Shown: one piece after another, positions 1 to 6,818 of the stretch
Layout: each line of letters begins with the position of its first letter
How positions within the stretch are numbered: the first letter of the stretch is position 1
NCBI GenBank assembly: GCA_900765705.1
Contig: CAAFSR010000331.1
Location: 1 to 8,330 of the forward strand
DNA length: 8,330 bases
Direction: 5' to 3'
Origin: an uncultured Faecalibacterium sp.
GTDB taxonomy: Bacteria; Bacillota; Clostridia; Oscillospirales; Ruminococcaceae
The notes under the pieces: generated by a model
The model's database searches: none
What the model saw: only the letters and a program-made list of their open reading frames with translations
Told to the model about the DNA's origin: nothing
Position numbers and translations under genes: made by a program

Positions 1-41
1 CATTTGCTCCCGGTGATGGGAGAAGTGAACGCTGCGCGTAC

Positions 42-70
42 TTGATAATTTTTAGGTTGTGTGGTATATA
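42..70 (+). promoter_or_regulatory. Extended -10 promoter upstream of candidate small RNA
   Basis: The -35 element TTGATA (42-47, five of six matches to consensus) is separated by 17 bases from TATATA (65-70). A TG dinucleotide at 62-63 sits where an extended -10 element would place it. An overlapping TATAAA at 67-72 is a second possible -10. Transcription would begin near base 77. No good ribosome binding site and start codon follow, and a strong terminator lies about 130 bases downstream, so it probably serves a non-coding transcript. It was read by eye from consensus only. Confidence 0.5.
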
Positions 71-76
71 AAAGGC

Positions 77-232
77 AACTGTTTTTTCAATACAGCTGCC
101 CATCGGGGTGCGATACAAGCAAGTTGCTATCCGATGACCTTGAAAATAAATTGTACTACGATGGTTTTTGAAAAGTTCTGTATCACTACTCGCACCACAA
201 GGAAGACAGCTTTTGGTAGCTGTCTTTTTTGT
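77..232 (+). ncRNA. Candidate structured small RNA of about 155 nt, family unknown
   Basis: This stretch runs from a predicted start site to a strong intrinsic terminator and has no convincing coding frame; the open frame at 59-241 has no ribosome binding site and a low-complexity, cysteine-rich product. Several short complementary segments suggest a fold. CATCGG (101-106) can pair with CCGATG (131-136), and the loop segment GGTGCG (107-112) can pair with CGCACC (191-196), which would make a pseudoknot, with ATAC (113-116) also matching GTAT (180-183). CCATCG (100-105) can alternatively pair with CGATGG (159-164), so two folds may compete. I do not recognise it as tRNA, tmRNA, 6S, SRP or a named riboswitch. 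It could be a trans-acting regulator, a guide-type RNA of a gene left of the window, or an untranslated leader. The six-base helices could individually be chance. Confidence 0.4.
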
Positions 233-235
233 TTT
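203..235 (+). terminator. Intrinsic terminator of the small RNA
   Basis: A perfect 9-bp stem, AAGACAGCT (203-211) with AGCTGTCTT (218-226), closes a 6-base loop. It is followed by a T tract interrupted by one G (227-235), which continues the Ts already ending the right arm. Confidence 0.85.
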
Positions 236-289
236 ATATGACATTTTCCCTTTAGCTATAACAGCGGATAAGAGGACTTGAACAGCACG

Positions 290-337
290 GCCCCACCGCA
301 GGCGGGGCAGCAAAAGCCCCAGTGGGGCTTTTGTTAG
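290..337. terminator. GC hairpin followed by a perfect terminator-like hairpin
   Basis: CAAAAGCCCC (311-320) and GGGGCTTTTG (324-333) form a perfect 10-bp stem with a 3-base loop. The A-rich left arm and T-rich right arm allow termination in either direction, although the free T run beyond the + strand stem is short. Just upstream, GCCCC...GGGGC (about 290-308) forms a second GC-rich hairpin. Its right arm could instead pair with the GCCCC of the following stem, so the two are potentially mutually exclusive. Confidence 0.6.
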
Positions 338-340
338 TGC

Positions 341-383
341 GCGGTTCCCAACCCGTAGGAATGTCTACCGGGAGGACTGCCGC
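341..383 (+). other. Long imperfect inverted repeat between two terminators
   Basis: GCGG (341-344) pairs with CCGC (380-383) at the base. Inside it, CCCGTAG (352-358) pairs with CTAC-CGGG (365-372) with one bulged C and a 6-base loop, and TTCCC (345-349) is an alternative partner for GGGAG (370-374). The segment lacks any ribosome binding site or coding sense and is flanked by terminators at 311-337 and 392-440. It may be an attenuator-type leader element, a recombination or transfer-site hairpin, or a degenerate repeat; the sequence does not decide. Confidence 0.3.
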
Positions 384-391
384 TAAAATAG

Positions 392-440
392 AAAATCCGA
401 ACCTTTTCTCGATAGGAGAAGGGTTCGGATTTTTTGTTTT
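392..440 (+). terminator. Strong intrinsic terminator
   Basis: A very long stem pairs AAATCCGAACC (393-403) with GGTTCGGATTT (422-432). It is extended inward by TTCTC/GAGAA with a single bulge and a short loop around 411-415. A T-rich tract follows directly (431-440, interrupted by one G). It would insulate the downstream region from transcription entering from the left. Confidence 0.85.
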
Positions 441-510
441 CTTTGGAAATGATAATTCCGGCTCCTTCCCGACGGCTGTGTGTCCAAAACCTTATCAGAA
501 AAAACGCGTA

Positions 511-653
511 ATGAAAGTCACAACTGTAAAGGTGCCGTAAGGCGGAAAGGACACAAACATGAAGTACGATGCAAGAGCCTGTTCGTTCAACAATGTGTAA
601 AAGGCATGGAAATGGCCGCTTTGAGTAAAACGTCTCTAACGTTGTCTACTTGA
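511..653 (+). pseudogene. Tiny reading frames, possible remnants of mobile-element genes
   Basis: Three very short frames lie in a row. 511-540 encodes MKVTTVKVP and stops. 559-600 is in the same frame, begins after a good ribosome binding site (GGAAAGG, 544-550, 8 bases before the ATG) and encodes MKYDARACSFNNV before a stop. 606-653, in another frame, encodes 15 residues starting MEMAALSK. The well-placed ribosome binding site with a 13-residue product suggests either a leader peptide or the stub of a gene interrupted when the downstream cassette was inserted. From memory they resemble the starts of short ICE proteins, but I cannot confirm this. The rest of 441-650 holds nothing else I can support. 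Confidence 0.25.
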
Positions 654-678
654 TGTCCTTGTTTTGCCGTGCTATACT
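650..678 (+). promoter_or_regulatory. Promoter of the hydrolase-protease-SMC operon
   Basis: TTGATG (650-655, four of six consensus matches) and TATACT (673-678, five of six) are separated by exactly 17 bases. The predicted start site near 685 leaves a leader of about 40 bases before the first ATG at 726. No clear operator palindrome overlaps it. The TGA ending the small frame 606-653 overlaps the -35 box, so the promoter probably belongs to the cargo rather than to the remnant frames. Confidence 0.75.
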
Positions 679-725
679 GTACATATATACATTTCAAACC
701 TATTTGTATTGAATACAGGAAAAAC

Positions 726-1865
726 ATGGTAAAGCTTTTTTCATGTAAAGCACACGATGGCGATTATTTTTGGCTTCGCTATAAACATGACGCAGAAGAA
801 CTATATCATAACCTTGTAATAGATGGTGGCAGAAAATCAAATGCTTCGGATTTTTGTGAAATGCTCAAACGCATTTACGAGAATGGTGAGAAAATCGATG
901 CGATGGTTCTGACGCATTTTGACCAAGATCACATCATGGGCATGCTTGCAGGATTGCAGAAAGCTCAAAAGAAAAATTGTATTCCAGAGATAGAAGCACT
1001 TTACTTTAACACCGGAGAAGGGTATTGGAAACATCACCGAATCGAGAAAGAATATGTTATATTTCCCGAAGAAACTGTAAAGGTTTCCGTGATAGATAGG
1101 CTTGGATACAGCGCAGGTGATTTGATAAAATTGATGGATTTTTTTCAATCGTATGGGCTGGAAGAGCACATTTGTTCCTATGTGGCACAGCCTTGTGGCG
1201 AGATTCAAATTGGGGATGCAAAGATTTATATTATAAGTCCAAGTGATGCCTCTCTCATGGACTTGATTCAAAATTCTTCAGATTTGATGCAAGCACCTCC
1301 TGCGACTCCTTATGGTGGAACCGACCCGGATTGGTCAGTTCCTTTGGACGAATTGTGTGGATGCAGCGTACCTGAAGATACGAGTTTCAGCAACGGCGCA
1401 AGCATTGCACTTCTCTTTGAATTTGAGAAAATACGGATTGCATTTCTGGGAGATGCGTATCCATCTGTATGTGTTAACGGCCTTCGAAAACTAGGATATT
1501 CCGCCCAAGATCCTTGTTGTGTTGATCTGATTAAATTGCCGCATCACGGCAGCAAGCATAACTTCTCGGATAAACTGTTCCAAATTTTGCGGACGCAAAA
1601 ATATTTACTGAGTACGGATGGAAGAAATGGAAAACTGCCCAGTAAAACAATGATTGCCAAGTTATTGTGCAGCTGTGATACAGCAACGATATATTGCAAT
1701 TATAGCTGGTGGAAAAAGTCAGGCTACAGTTCGTTCTTTACAGAAGAAGACCGTAAAAAATGGATAGACACAGGAAATCTCAAATTAATAGAACTGTCGT
1801 CAGAAAATGTATCAGAAACAGTGAAAAGCGGGTTGGAATTATATGGATTCGGCAGAGGTTGGTAA
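726..1865 (+). CDS. ComEC/Rec2-like metallo-beta-lactamase-fold hydrolase, first gene of a Lamassu-like defence operon
   Basis: Predicted 379-residue soluble metallohydrolase. The metal-binding motif is H64-F-D66-Q-D68-H69 in the context VLTHFDQDHI, after the beta-strand motif VIDGG (31-35). Other family marks are NGASIALLFEF (223-233), the metal-ligand loop L-G-D243-A, and LPHHGS (271-276, H273/H274). The HxDxDH plus GD plus HHGS set is that of the C-terminal domain of ComEC/Rec2 and stand-alone relatives, thought to be nucleases or phosphodiesterases; the substrate here is unknown. No signal peptide or membrane segment is visible, so it should act in the cytoplasm. ATG 726 is chosen because AGGA (717-720) lies 5 bases upstream and an earlier in-frame GTG at 669 falls inside the promoter. 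Its end overlaps the protease gene by 23 bases. By analogy with hydrolase-type Lamassu and with Avs1A it is probably an effector. Fold certain, role inferred. Confidence 0.85.
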   Translation: MVKLFSCKAHDGDYFWLRYKHDAEELYHNLVIDGGRKSNASDFCEMLKRIYENGEKIDAMVLTHFDQDHIMGMLAGLQKAQKKNCIPEIEALYFNTGEGYWKHHRIEKEYVIFPEETVKVSVIDRLGYSAGDLIKLMDFFQSYGLEEHICSYVAQPCGEIQIGDAKIYIISPSDASLMDLIQNSSDLMQAPPATPYGGTDPDWSVPLDELCGCSVPEDTSFSNGASIALLFEFEKIRIAFLGDAYPSVCVNGLRKLGYSAQDPCCVDLIKLPHHGSKHNFSDKLFQILRTQKYLLSTDGRNGKLPSKTMIAKLLCSCDTATIYCNYSWWKKSGYSSFFTEEDRKKWIDTGNLKLIELSSENVSETVKSGLELYGFGRGW

Positions 1866-3285
1866 ATACATTGAATCCGTAGCGGTTCGGATTGGATTTC
1901 ACGATGGAGGTTCCTTGGCTGGAACAGGAGTCCTTTATACGCTTCAAACCCAAAATCGGGCAGTAGTTTTGACAGCCGGACACGTTTTACAACGCGCACT
2001 GGCCAAGTCTCATTCCTGCCCGGCCGTTTTGTCTGTTTGGAGCGAAAGCGGGGCGAAAGATATTTTTTTAGAGCTGGCTGATTCAAGCAACGATAAAGCA
2101 GCTAATATTCACTATTGTCCGGGTTTTATGATCGATAGCGGAAAGTATATTTTTGATGCCGCGATCATTGAAGTACCTTGGAGTGACTGGATGCAGGATA
2201 TTCCGGAGATCCATTTCGGAGAGGCTAAAATATCAGCACAGGTAAAATTGATGGGATTTCCTAAAAGCACAGACAGCGAAGCGACTCCGACAGATTGGAC
2301 AAGGGGGAGAATGAGCCTGAGTGCTGAGATTCCCACTTCAGCAGACAATGATAAGGAAAAGGCATTTAAATTCAGCTACACCAGCCCAAACTCCTACCCC
2401 ATTGAACGAGACGATTTGATGAGTGGATACTCGGGAAGCGGTTTGTTTCTTTGCGATGCAGCGCGCCCGAAATTAATAGGTTTAGTCTCCCAAAGCTACG
2501 GGAGCGACAATGTAGGCAATGTCGCATGGGCAGTATCTTCTTACGCACTGAAGCTTCTTCTGACGGAATATGGGCTTGTTTTGAAAGAAAGCGAGTTTGA
2601 AAATGGTCTGTCAACACTAGCTGAAGGATACCCGGAACGTCCTGGCATCTTTTTGCAGGACACGGTTGAAAAACTCCACCTGTCGGAGAAACATTTGAAC
2701 AAGACCCATCAAGAGCAGCTTTTTCCAAATGATTTTCCCTGCAACATGGGAAAACGCTGTGGGAAATATTGGAAGGGCCGAGCGATTACAGCAGTCTATA
2801 TCTGGCTTATAAATGGAGAAGTCCCCGGCTCGTGGGAAAATGTCAAAATTGAAATACAGACAAGTACAGAAGAAAAAATACCGGTAAATCTGGAATTTTT
2901 ATGTGCAGACGAAAAAGATGAAATTGCCGGTGTACTGCGGACACTTATTGCAAAAGGCGGCTTTTCAGAAAATCATTTCCAAAATCAGACGCTGTTCTTT
3001 TTAAACTCAAAAGACGTGCTGGCAGGAATGCGAGAAATCAGTCGAAGACGCTGCTCCAATATTATCAAAAATATTGTGCGGCAGGATTATAAAAGGGAAC
3101 GTGAACGGCAAAATATGTTCCATGTCACAAAGGGTGACCCTGGGGAAGTATCAATAGCGATCATTTCTCTGGATTCTTTTCGTGCACTTTTGGAAGAGCT
3201 TTCATATGACATGGTAGATGAGTGCCTTACCGATGAAATAGTGAGGCCGGCCATTCAGAAAAAATTGAAGGAGCTTTGGGAATGA
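1843..3285 (+). CDS. Trypsin-like serine protease with large C-terminal domain, putative effector
   Basis: 480 residues. The N-terminal part (about 12-235) is a chymotrypsin-fold protease with a complete catalytic triad: His47 in VLTAGHVL, Asp105 in FDAAIIEV, and Ser197 in GYSGSG, followed by the expected strand LIGLVSQSYG (211-220). There is no signal peptide, so it should be an intracellular protease that needs control. Residues about 265-480 are not protease; they are mixed alpha/beta with a basic helical stretch (about 406-436) and a helical C-terminus, a position where Lamassu/ABC-3C effectors carry the domain that docks on the ATPase. Start ATG 1843 is the only sensible one before the first beta strand. 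Its ribosome binding site is weak, and the 23-base overlap suggests coupling to hydrolase translation. Neighbours point to an effector released by the SMC ATPase. A processing rather than killing role is possible. Confidence 0.85.
   Translation: MDSAEVGKYIESVAVRIGFHDGGSLAGTGVLYTLQTQNRAVVLTAGHVLQRALAKSHSCPAVLSVWSESGAKDIFLELADSSNDKAANIHYCPGFMIDSGKYIFDAAIIEVPWSDWMQDIPEIHFGEAKISAQVKLMGFPKSTDSEATPTDWTRGRMSLSAEIPTSADNDKEKAFKFSYTSPNSYPIERDDLMSGYSGSGLFLCDAARPKLIGLVSQSYGSDNVGNVAWAVSSYALKLLLTEYGLVLKESEFENGLSTLAEGYPERPGIFLQDTVEKLHLSEKHLNKTHQEQLFPNDFPCNMGKRCGKYWKGRAITAVYIWLINGEVPGSWENVKIEIQTSTEEKIPVNLEFLCADEKDEIAGVLRTLIAKGGFSENHFQNQTLFFLNSKDVLAGMREISRRRCSNIIKNIVRQDYKRERERQNMFHVTKGDPGEVSIAIISLDSFRALLEELSYDMVDECLTDEIVRPAIQKKLKELWE
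3268..3284 (+). promoter_or_regulatory. Ribosome binding site and ATGA overlap deciding the SMC start
   Basis: AAGGAG (3268-3273) lies 8 bases before ATG 3282, whose last two bases share the protease stop codon (ATGA). A TTG at 3276 in the same frame lies only 2 bases from this site and is therefore rejected. The arrangement implies translational coupling and near-equal synthesis of protease and ATPase. Confidence 0.8.
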
Positions 3286-6200
3286 GGCAGAACATGTCAG
3301 GTTGGAGTCAAGCAGAGTGCGATGAGCTGAAAAAAGCAGGGATAGCAGACGAAATCTTGTATTATCATCGTGCGCTGGGAAAAGAAGAAAAGTATACAGC
3401 CCATGTGTTTATTGCACAGTACGCTTCGCCGGAGCAGCTGAAACAAAACTGGGAAAGATTGAATGACAATATTGCGCTTCTTTACCAGAGTAATGTGGAT
3501 TCTCTACTGGAAAGAAGCAATTTCTATCTCTGCTTTTTTCTTCCAAAATCCATGAATACCATTGAAAAGGAGAAAATTGAAAACGATGCTTACTGTGCAA
3601 AAAAATATATTTTTGTCAGTGAAAAAGAGTTGTCTGTTGAAGAAAAAATTCAGAGGGTCAATGAGAAAATTTTCGAATTGACCTATCTGGAATCTCAGGA
3701 TACTTCGGAAACAAAACTTCTTTCTATGCAAGTTCAAAATTTTCGTATTTATGAAGGGCAGAGAGGTTTTGCTTTTACTTCGGAAAACTCTCCGGATTCT
3801 CCCGCTTCACTGGTCATGATATACGCACCGAATGGAATGGGAAAAACAAGCATCTGTGATGCACTCGAATGGGCGCTGACGGGAAAAATCCAACGTCTTT
3901 CCGACATGGAAAAGCTGATTGGACGAAATAATATGCTTCTTCATAATCGGGAAAAATATAAAAGCGTAGAAGAATACCGCAAAAACAATGAATACGCCTC
4001 TGTAAAGCTTGTATTAAAAAACCGAACCGGCACTCAGGATGAGCTTCAGCGTGTGGTAATAAGAAAACCCAATGATTTGAACGTTGGTAAGCTCAGAATG
4101 ACGCCGGAAGGAAAAGAAAAAACTTTTCATAACGAGTTGCATTGGAATCAGATCATTATGCCGCATGACCAGATAGAAAAGTTTGTGAGCGCAATAAAAC
4201 CAGCGGACCGCTATAATGAATGGATGGTGTGTGTAGACCCGAACGGTATTCTTCAGGAAAAGTACAAAAGTCGATATATAGAGTTTTCTGAGGCACAAAA
4301 GCTATGCAAGGATGCCGAAACTAAACTGGATAAGCTGGTTCAGGAACAGGAAAATTTGAAATGGGTAGAAGCTGTTTCCCATGAACTGCGAAAAAACATT
4401 ACGGGCTACAACGAAAGCGTGCCGGATGCTCTGAAACTGGAGATGCCTGCGGAAAAAGTAGGAATCGATGAGTTCCTCAAGATAAGGACAAAGGCAAAAA
4501 AGTGCAATGAGATACTTCAGAATGAACTGAGAAAGGCAAAAAAGCAGCAGGAAACGCTTGAATTCTATCTGGAGCGCGAAGGCGAATGTTATATACAGCT
4601 GCGGAAAGAGCTTGGCCAGAGATCAGACGAATATCAGCAGTGTGATAAAAATTTGAATGATCGCCGTCTGTATGAAAAACTACAGAAAGAGCTGGAAACC
4701 GCCTGCAAGGAACGGGAAGAACTGCGGCGGGAATCTGAAATCCTGCAATACATCAAAAACCAGGGTCGGACCCAGATGGAACGGAAAACGCAGCAATTTT
4801 TCGCCGTAAGTGAGCAGCTGCCAAAACAGGAACGAATGCTGGAATCAATCATCAAAAATCAAGCAAAAGCAGCACTGTCTCTGAAAGAACTGTGCAAAAA
4901 AATCCAGCAAATACAGCTCGAAAAAAGTCTCCGCAATACGGATGAAAAAGAACTATTGGAACTTGCCAGGAAGGCGGAAGCTCTTGAAAAGCAGATAACT
5001 GCGGAACAGTTCGCACTCGAACAGAAAAAGACTGTGGAAAAGGAGGCTCTCCGCAGAAAAAAAGCACAGCAGAAACATCGCCAAGAGCTTTCAGAATATA
5101 TTTTACCCGAACAGCTTAGCGAATACAGCACTCATCCTATTCCTCAAAATCACCAGCTATTCAATTATGCTGCAGACATCGATGAACTGATACATCGATA
5201 TCATGCCAATCAGACCCGACAGGCAGATTACGATGAGCAGGTCCGAAAAGCAAAAGAAGTAGAACAAAATCTGCTTTCCATTGCAGAGCAGGGACGAGTA
5301 TTTTTGGAACAGCATCCGGAGCAGTGTGAATGTCCTCTGTGCCATACCAAGTTTGAAAGCTGGAATTTGCTGTACGGAGCGACGCTCAAACTTGAAAGCA
5401 ACCAAAAAGATCAGCTGAAAGAATCGGCGCGTCGGATCCAGAAGGAAGCGGAGAACATTGATGCAGCTTACCTGCGGATGAGGCGGGAATGGTTGGCAGA
5501 GCGCGAGAGCCTGATAAAAAAGGAAAACGAAATTTGTGTACAGTATGATCAGGCGTTTCTTGCTGCAGAAGAAAGAAAAAAGAGTGCGGAAAATCAAATC
5601 AGAGCACTTGAACAAGAAGAACAGGACGTGCACCTGAACGCGGCTGAATTAGGCTGGAATTGGGAGCGACCGCTTACCGTCAAGGAAGTCGAGAAAGTCA
5701 CTCTTGAACAAAATAAAAAACGTCAGAAGCAGGAAAGCGATGCATACGCACGGAGAGAATTGCTGGAGCAGCAAAAGAAGGACCTTCAGGCTGAAAGGCG
5801 AAATGCTGAATGCGAAGTTGATAAACTCAAAACATGGAGTGTGCAAATAAAAGAAGAGCCACTTTGGGAAAAAAGCGTAGCTTACCTGAAGGAAACGTCA
5901 TGGGATTTTGATTTAGACGAGCGAGAGCAATCTCTATACCTCAAATCAGTAGATCAGAACAACAAAATCGATTCACTTCGGGAAAAAATGATGCCGATTG
6001 CGGGAATTTCACACAGCAATGTTGAAGCTCTCGATGTTGAGCGAACAAGAGCGCAAAAAGCTTTGCAGAAGTCGCAGAAAGTATTCGGAATAATTGTTTC
6101 CATTGTAGAAAACTCCAATCCCGAAATAGAGGATTTAGAGCATGCAAGGAAACAATATATCTTGGAGCAGGAACAGATAAAAGCACAGATCAGCGAGCTA

Positions 6201-6818
6201 GGCAATGTGATCTGTTCAGAAGGAGTCGGCGAAAGTATCCGAAAATATAACGAATACAAACTCAGAATCGAATCTTTGGAGAAAAAGGTGACAGCACGGA
6301 AACAAGCTGTGCAGAAAGCACAGGATGCACTGGAAAAGGAAAAGAAGACGCTTTTAGCAGAGCTGCAAAAATATTTCCAGCAACCTCTTTTTAACGAAAT
6401 CTACCAGAAAATCGATCCACATCCATACATGAAAAAAGTCAGTTATGAAATCATGTATAACGACGAAAAGAATGAACCGGAGCTGTATATCAAAACGCAG
6501 GCAGATGAACGTGAACCCTATCATCCGGAATTGTTTTTTAGTACGGCACAGTTGAATACTGTCGCATTGAGTTCGTTTTTGAGTCGCGCACTTTCACTGA
6601 CGGGAATTCCCATCGGGACCATCGTGATAGATGATCCGGTCGGGCATTTTGACGATATGAACATCCTTGGATTCGCTGATTTGATGCGGAGTATCATTGA
6701 AAAAAGTAAGAAGCAAATCGTAATCACCACTCATGATGAAACGGTGTATCAGATTTTCCGCCGAAAACTTCCTCCAGAGATATATCGCTCGCGCTTTATA
6801 GATATGACCGAAGAATAA
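3282..6818 (+). CDS. SMC/Rad50-like ABC ATPase with zinc hook and extra N-terminal domain (LmuB-like)
   Basis: 1178 residues. Order: a unique N-terminal region (1-140); ATPase head with Walker A A182-PNGMG-K188-T-S and Q-loop Q297 (MPHDQIEKF); a Glu/Lys/Gln-rich coiled coil (about 310-680); CPLC at Cys684/Cys687, a Rad50-type zinc hook; a returning coil (about 695-1040); and the C-terminal head with signature FSTAQLN (1086-1092), Walker B TIVIDDPVGHFDD (1113-1125) and H-loop TTHD (H1151). Such ATPases dimerise through head and hook and act on DNA. The signature STAQ and the Walker B 'IDDP' are typical of the defence-type branch that includes LmuB and ABC-3C ATPases rather than of housekeeping SMC. 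In the operon it is the likely sensor controlling hydrolase and protease. The N-terminal region may be a fused LmuC/middle component. Alternatives are a RecN- or SbcC-like repair ATPase, but its neighbours argue against this. Confidence 0.85.
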   Translation: MRQNMSGWSQAECDELKKAGIADEILYYHRALGKEEKYTAHVFIAQYASPEQLKQNWERLNDNIALLYQSNVDSLLERSNFYLCFFLPKSMNTIEKEKIENDAYCAKKYIFVSEKELSVEEKIQRVNEKIFELTYLESQDTSETKLLSMQVQNFRIYEGQRGFAFTSENSPDSPASLVMIYAPNGMGKTSICDALEWALTGKIQRLSDMEKLIGRNNMLLHNREKYKSVEEYRKNNEYASVKLVLKNRTGTQDELQRVVIRKPNDLNVGKLRMTPEGKEKTFHNELHWNQIIMPHDQIEKFVSAIKPADRYNEWMVCVDPNGILQEKYKSRYIEFSEAQKLCKDAETKLDKLVQEQENLKWVEAVSHELRKNITGYNESVPDALKLEMPAEKVGIDEFLKIRTKAKKCNEILQNELRKAKKQQETLEFYLEREGECYIQLRKELGQRSDEYQQCDKNLNDRRLYEKLQKELETACKEREELRRESEILQYIKNQGRTQMERKTQQFFAVSEQLPKQERMLESIIKNQAKAALSLKELCKKIQQIQLEKSLRNTDEKELLELARKAEALEKQITAEQFALEQKKTVEKEALRRKKAQQKHRQELSEYILPEQLSEYSTHPIPQNHQLFNYAADIDELIHRYHANQTRQADYDEQVRKAKEVEQNLLSIAEQGRVFLEQHPEQCECPLCHTKFESWNLLYGATLKLESNQKDQLKESARRIQKEAENIDAAYLRMRREWLAERESLIKKENEICVQYDQAFLAAEERKKSAENQIRALEQEEQDVHLNAAELGWNWERPLTVKEVEKVTLEQNKKRQKQESDAYARRELLEQQKKDLQAERRNAECEVDKLKTWSVQIKEEPLWEKSVAYLKETSWDFDLDEREQSLYLKSVDQNNKIDSLREKMMPIAGISHSNVEALDVERTRAQKALQKSQKVFGIIVSIVENSNPEIEDLEHARKQYILEQEQIKAQISELGNVICSEGVGESIRKYNEYKLRIESLEKKVTARKQAVQKAQDALEKEKKTLLAELQKYFQQPLFNEIYQKIDPHPYMKKVSYEIMYNDEKNEPELYIKTQADEREPYHPELFFSTAQLNTVALSSFLSRALSLTGIPIGTIVIDDPVGHFDDMNILGFADLMRSIIEKSKKQIVITTHDETVYQIFRRKLPPEIYRSRFIDMTEE

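Noticed and set aside
59..241. 60-residue + strand open frame
   Set aside because: No ribosome binding site, no protein-like composition, and it runs through a terminator; better explained as non-coding RNA.
274..283. GGACTTGAAC, which on the - strand reads like a tRNA T-loop (GTTCAAGTCC) and might mark an attachment site
   Set aside because: The flanking bases do not form a T-stem and no acceptor or anticodon arm is found, so no tRNA or tRNA-end attachment site can be supported.
322..540. 72-residue + strand open frame
   Set aside because: It starts with GTG inside a terminator hairpin and runs through another terminator; only its last nine codons (from 511) might be a real small frame.
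669..725. Longer hydrolase starting at GTG 669
   Set aside because: The GTG lies between the -35 and -10 boxes of the promoter and the added residues precede the fold; ATG 726 has AGGA at good spacing.
3276..3281. SMC start at TTG 3276
   Set aside because: It is 2 bases from AAGGAG; ATG 3282 has 8-base spacing and the typical ATGA overlap.
726..3285. Type I AVAST (Avs1) as the identity of the operon
   Set aside because: The MBL and trypsin genes fit, but the third protein is an SMC-like coiled-coil ATPase with a zinc hook, not a STAND NTPase with repeats.
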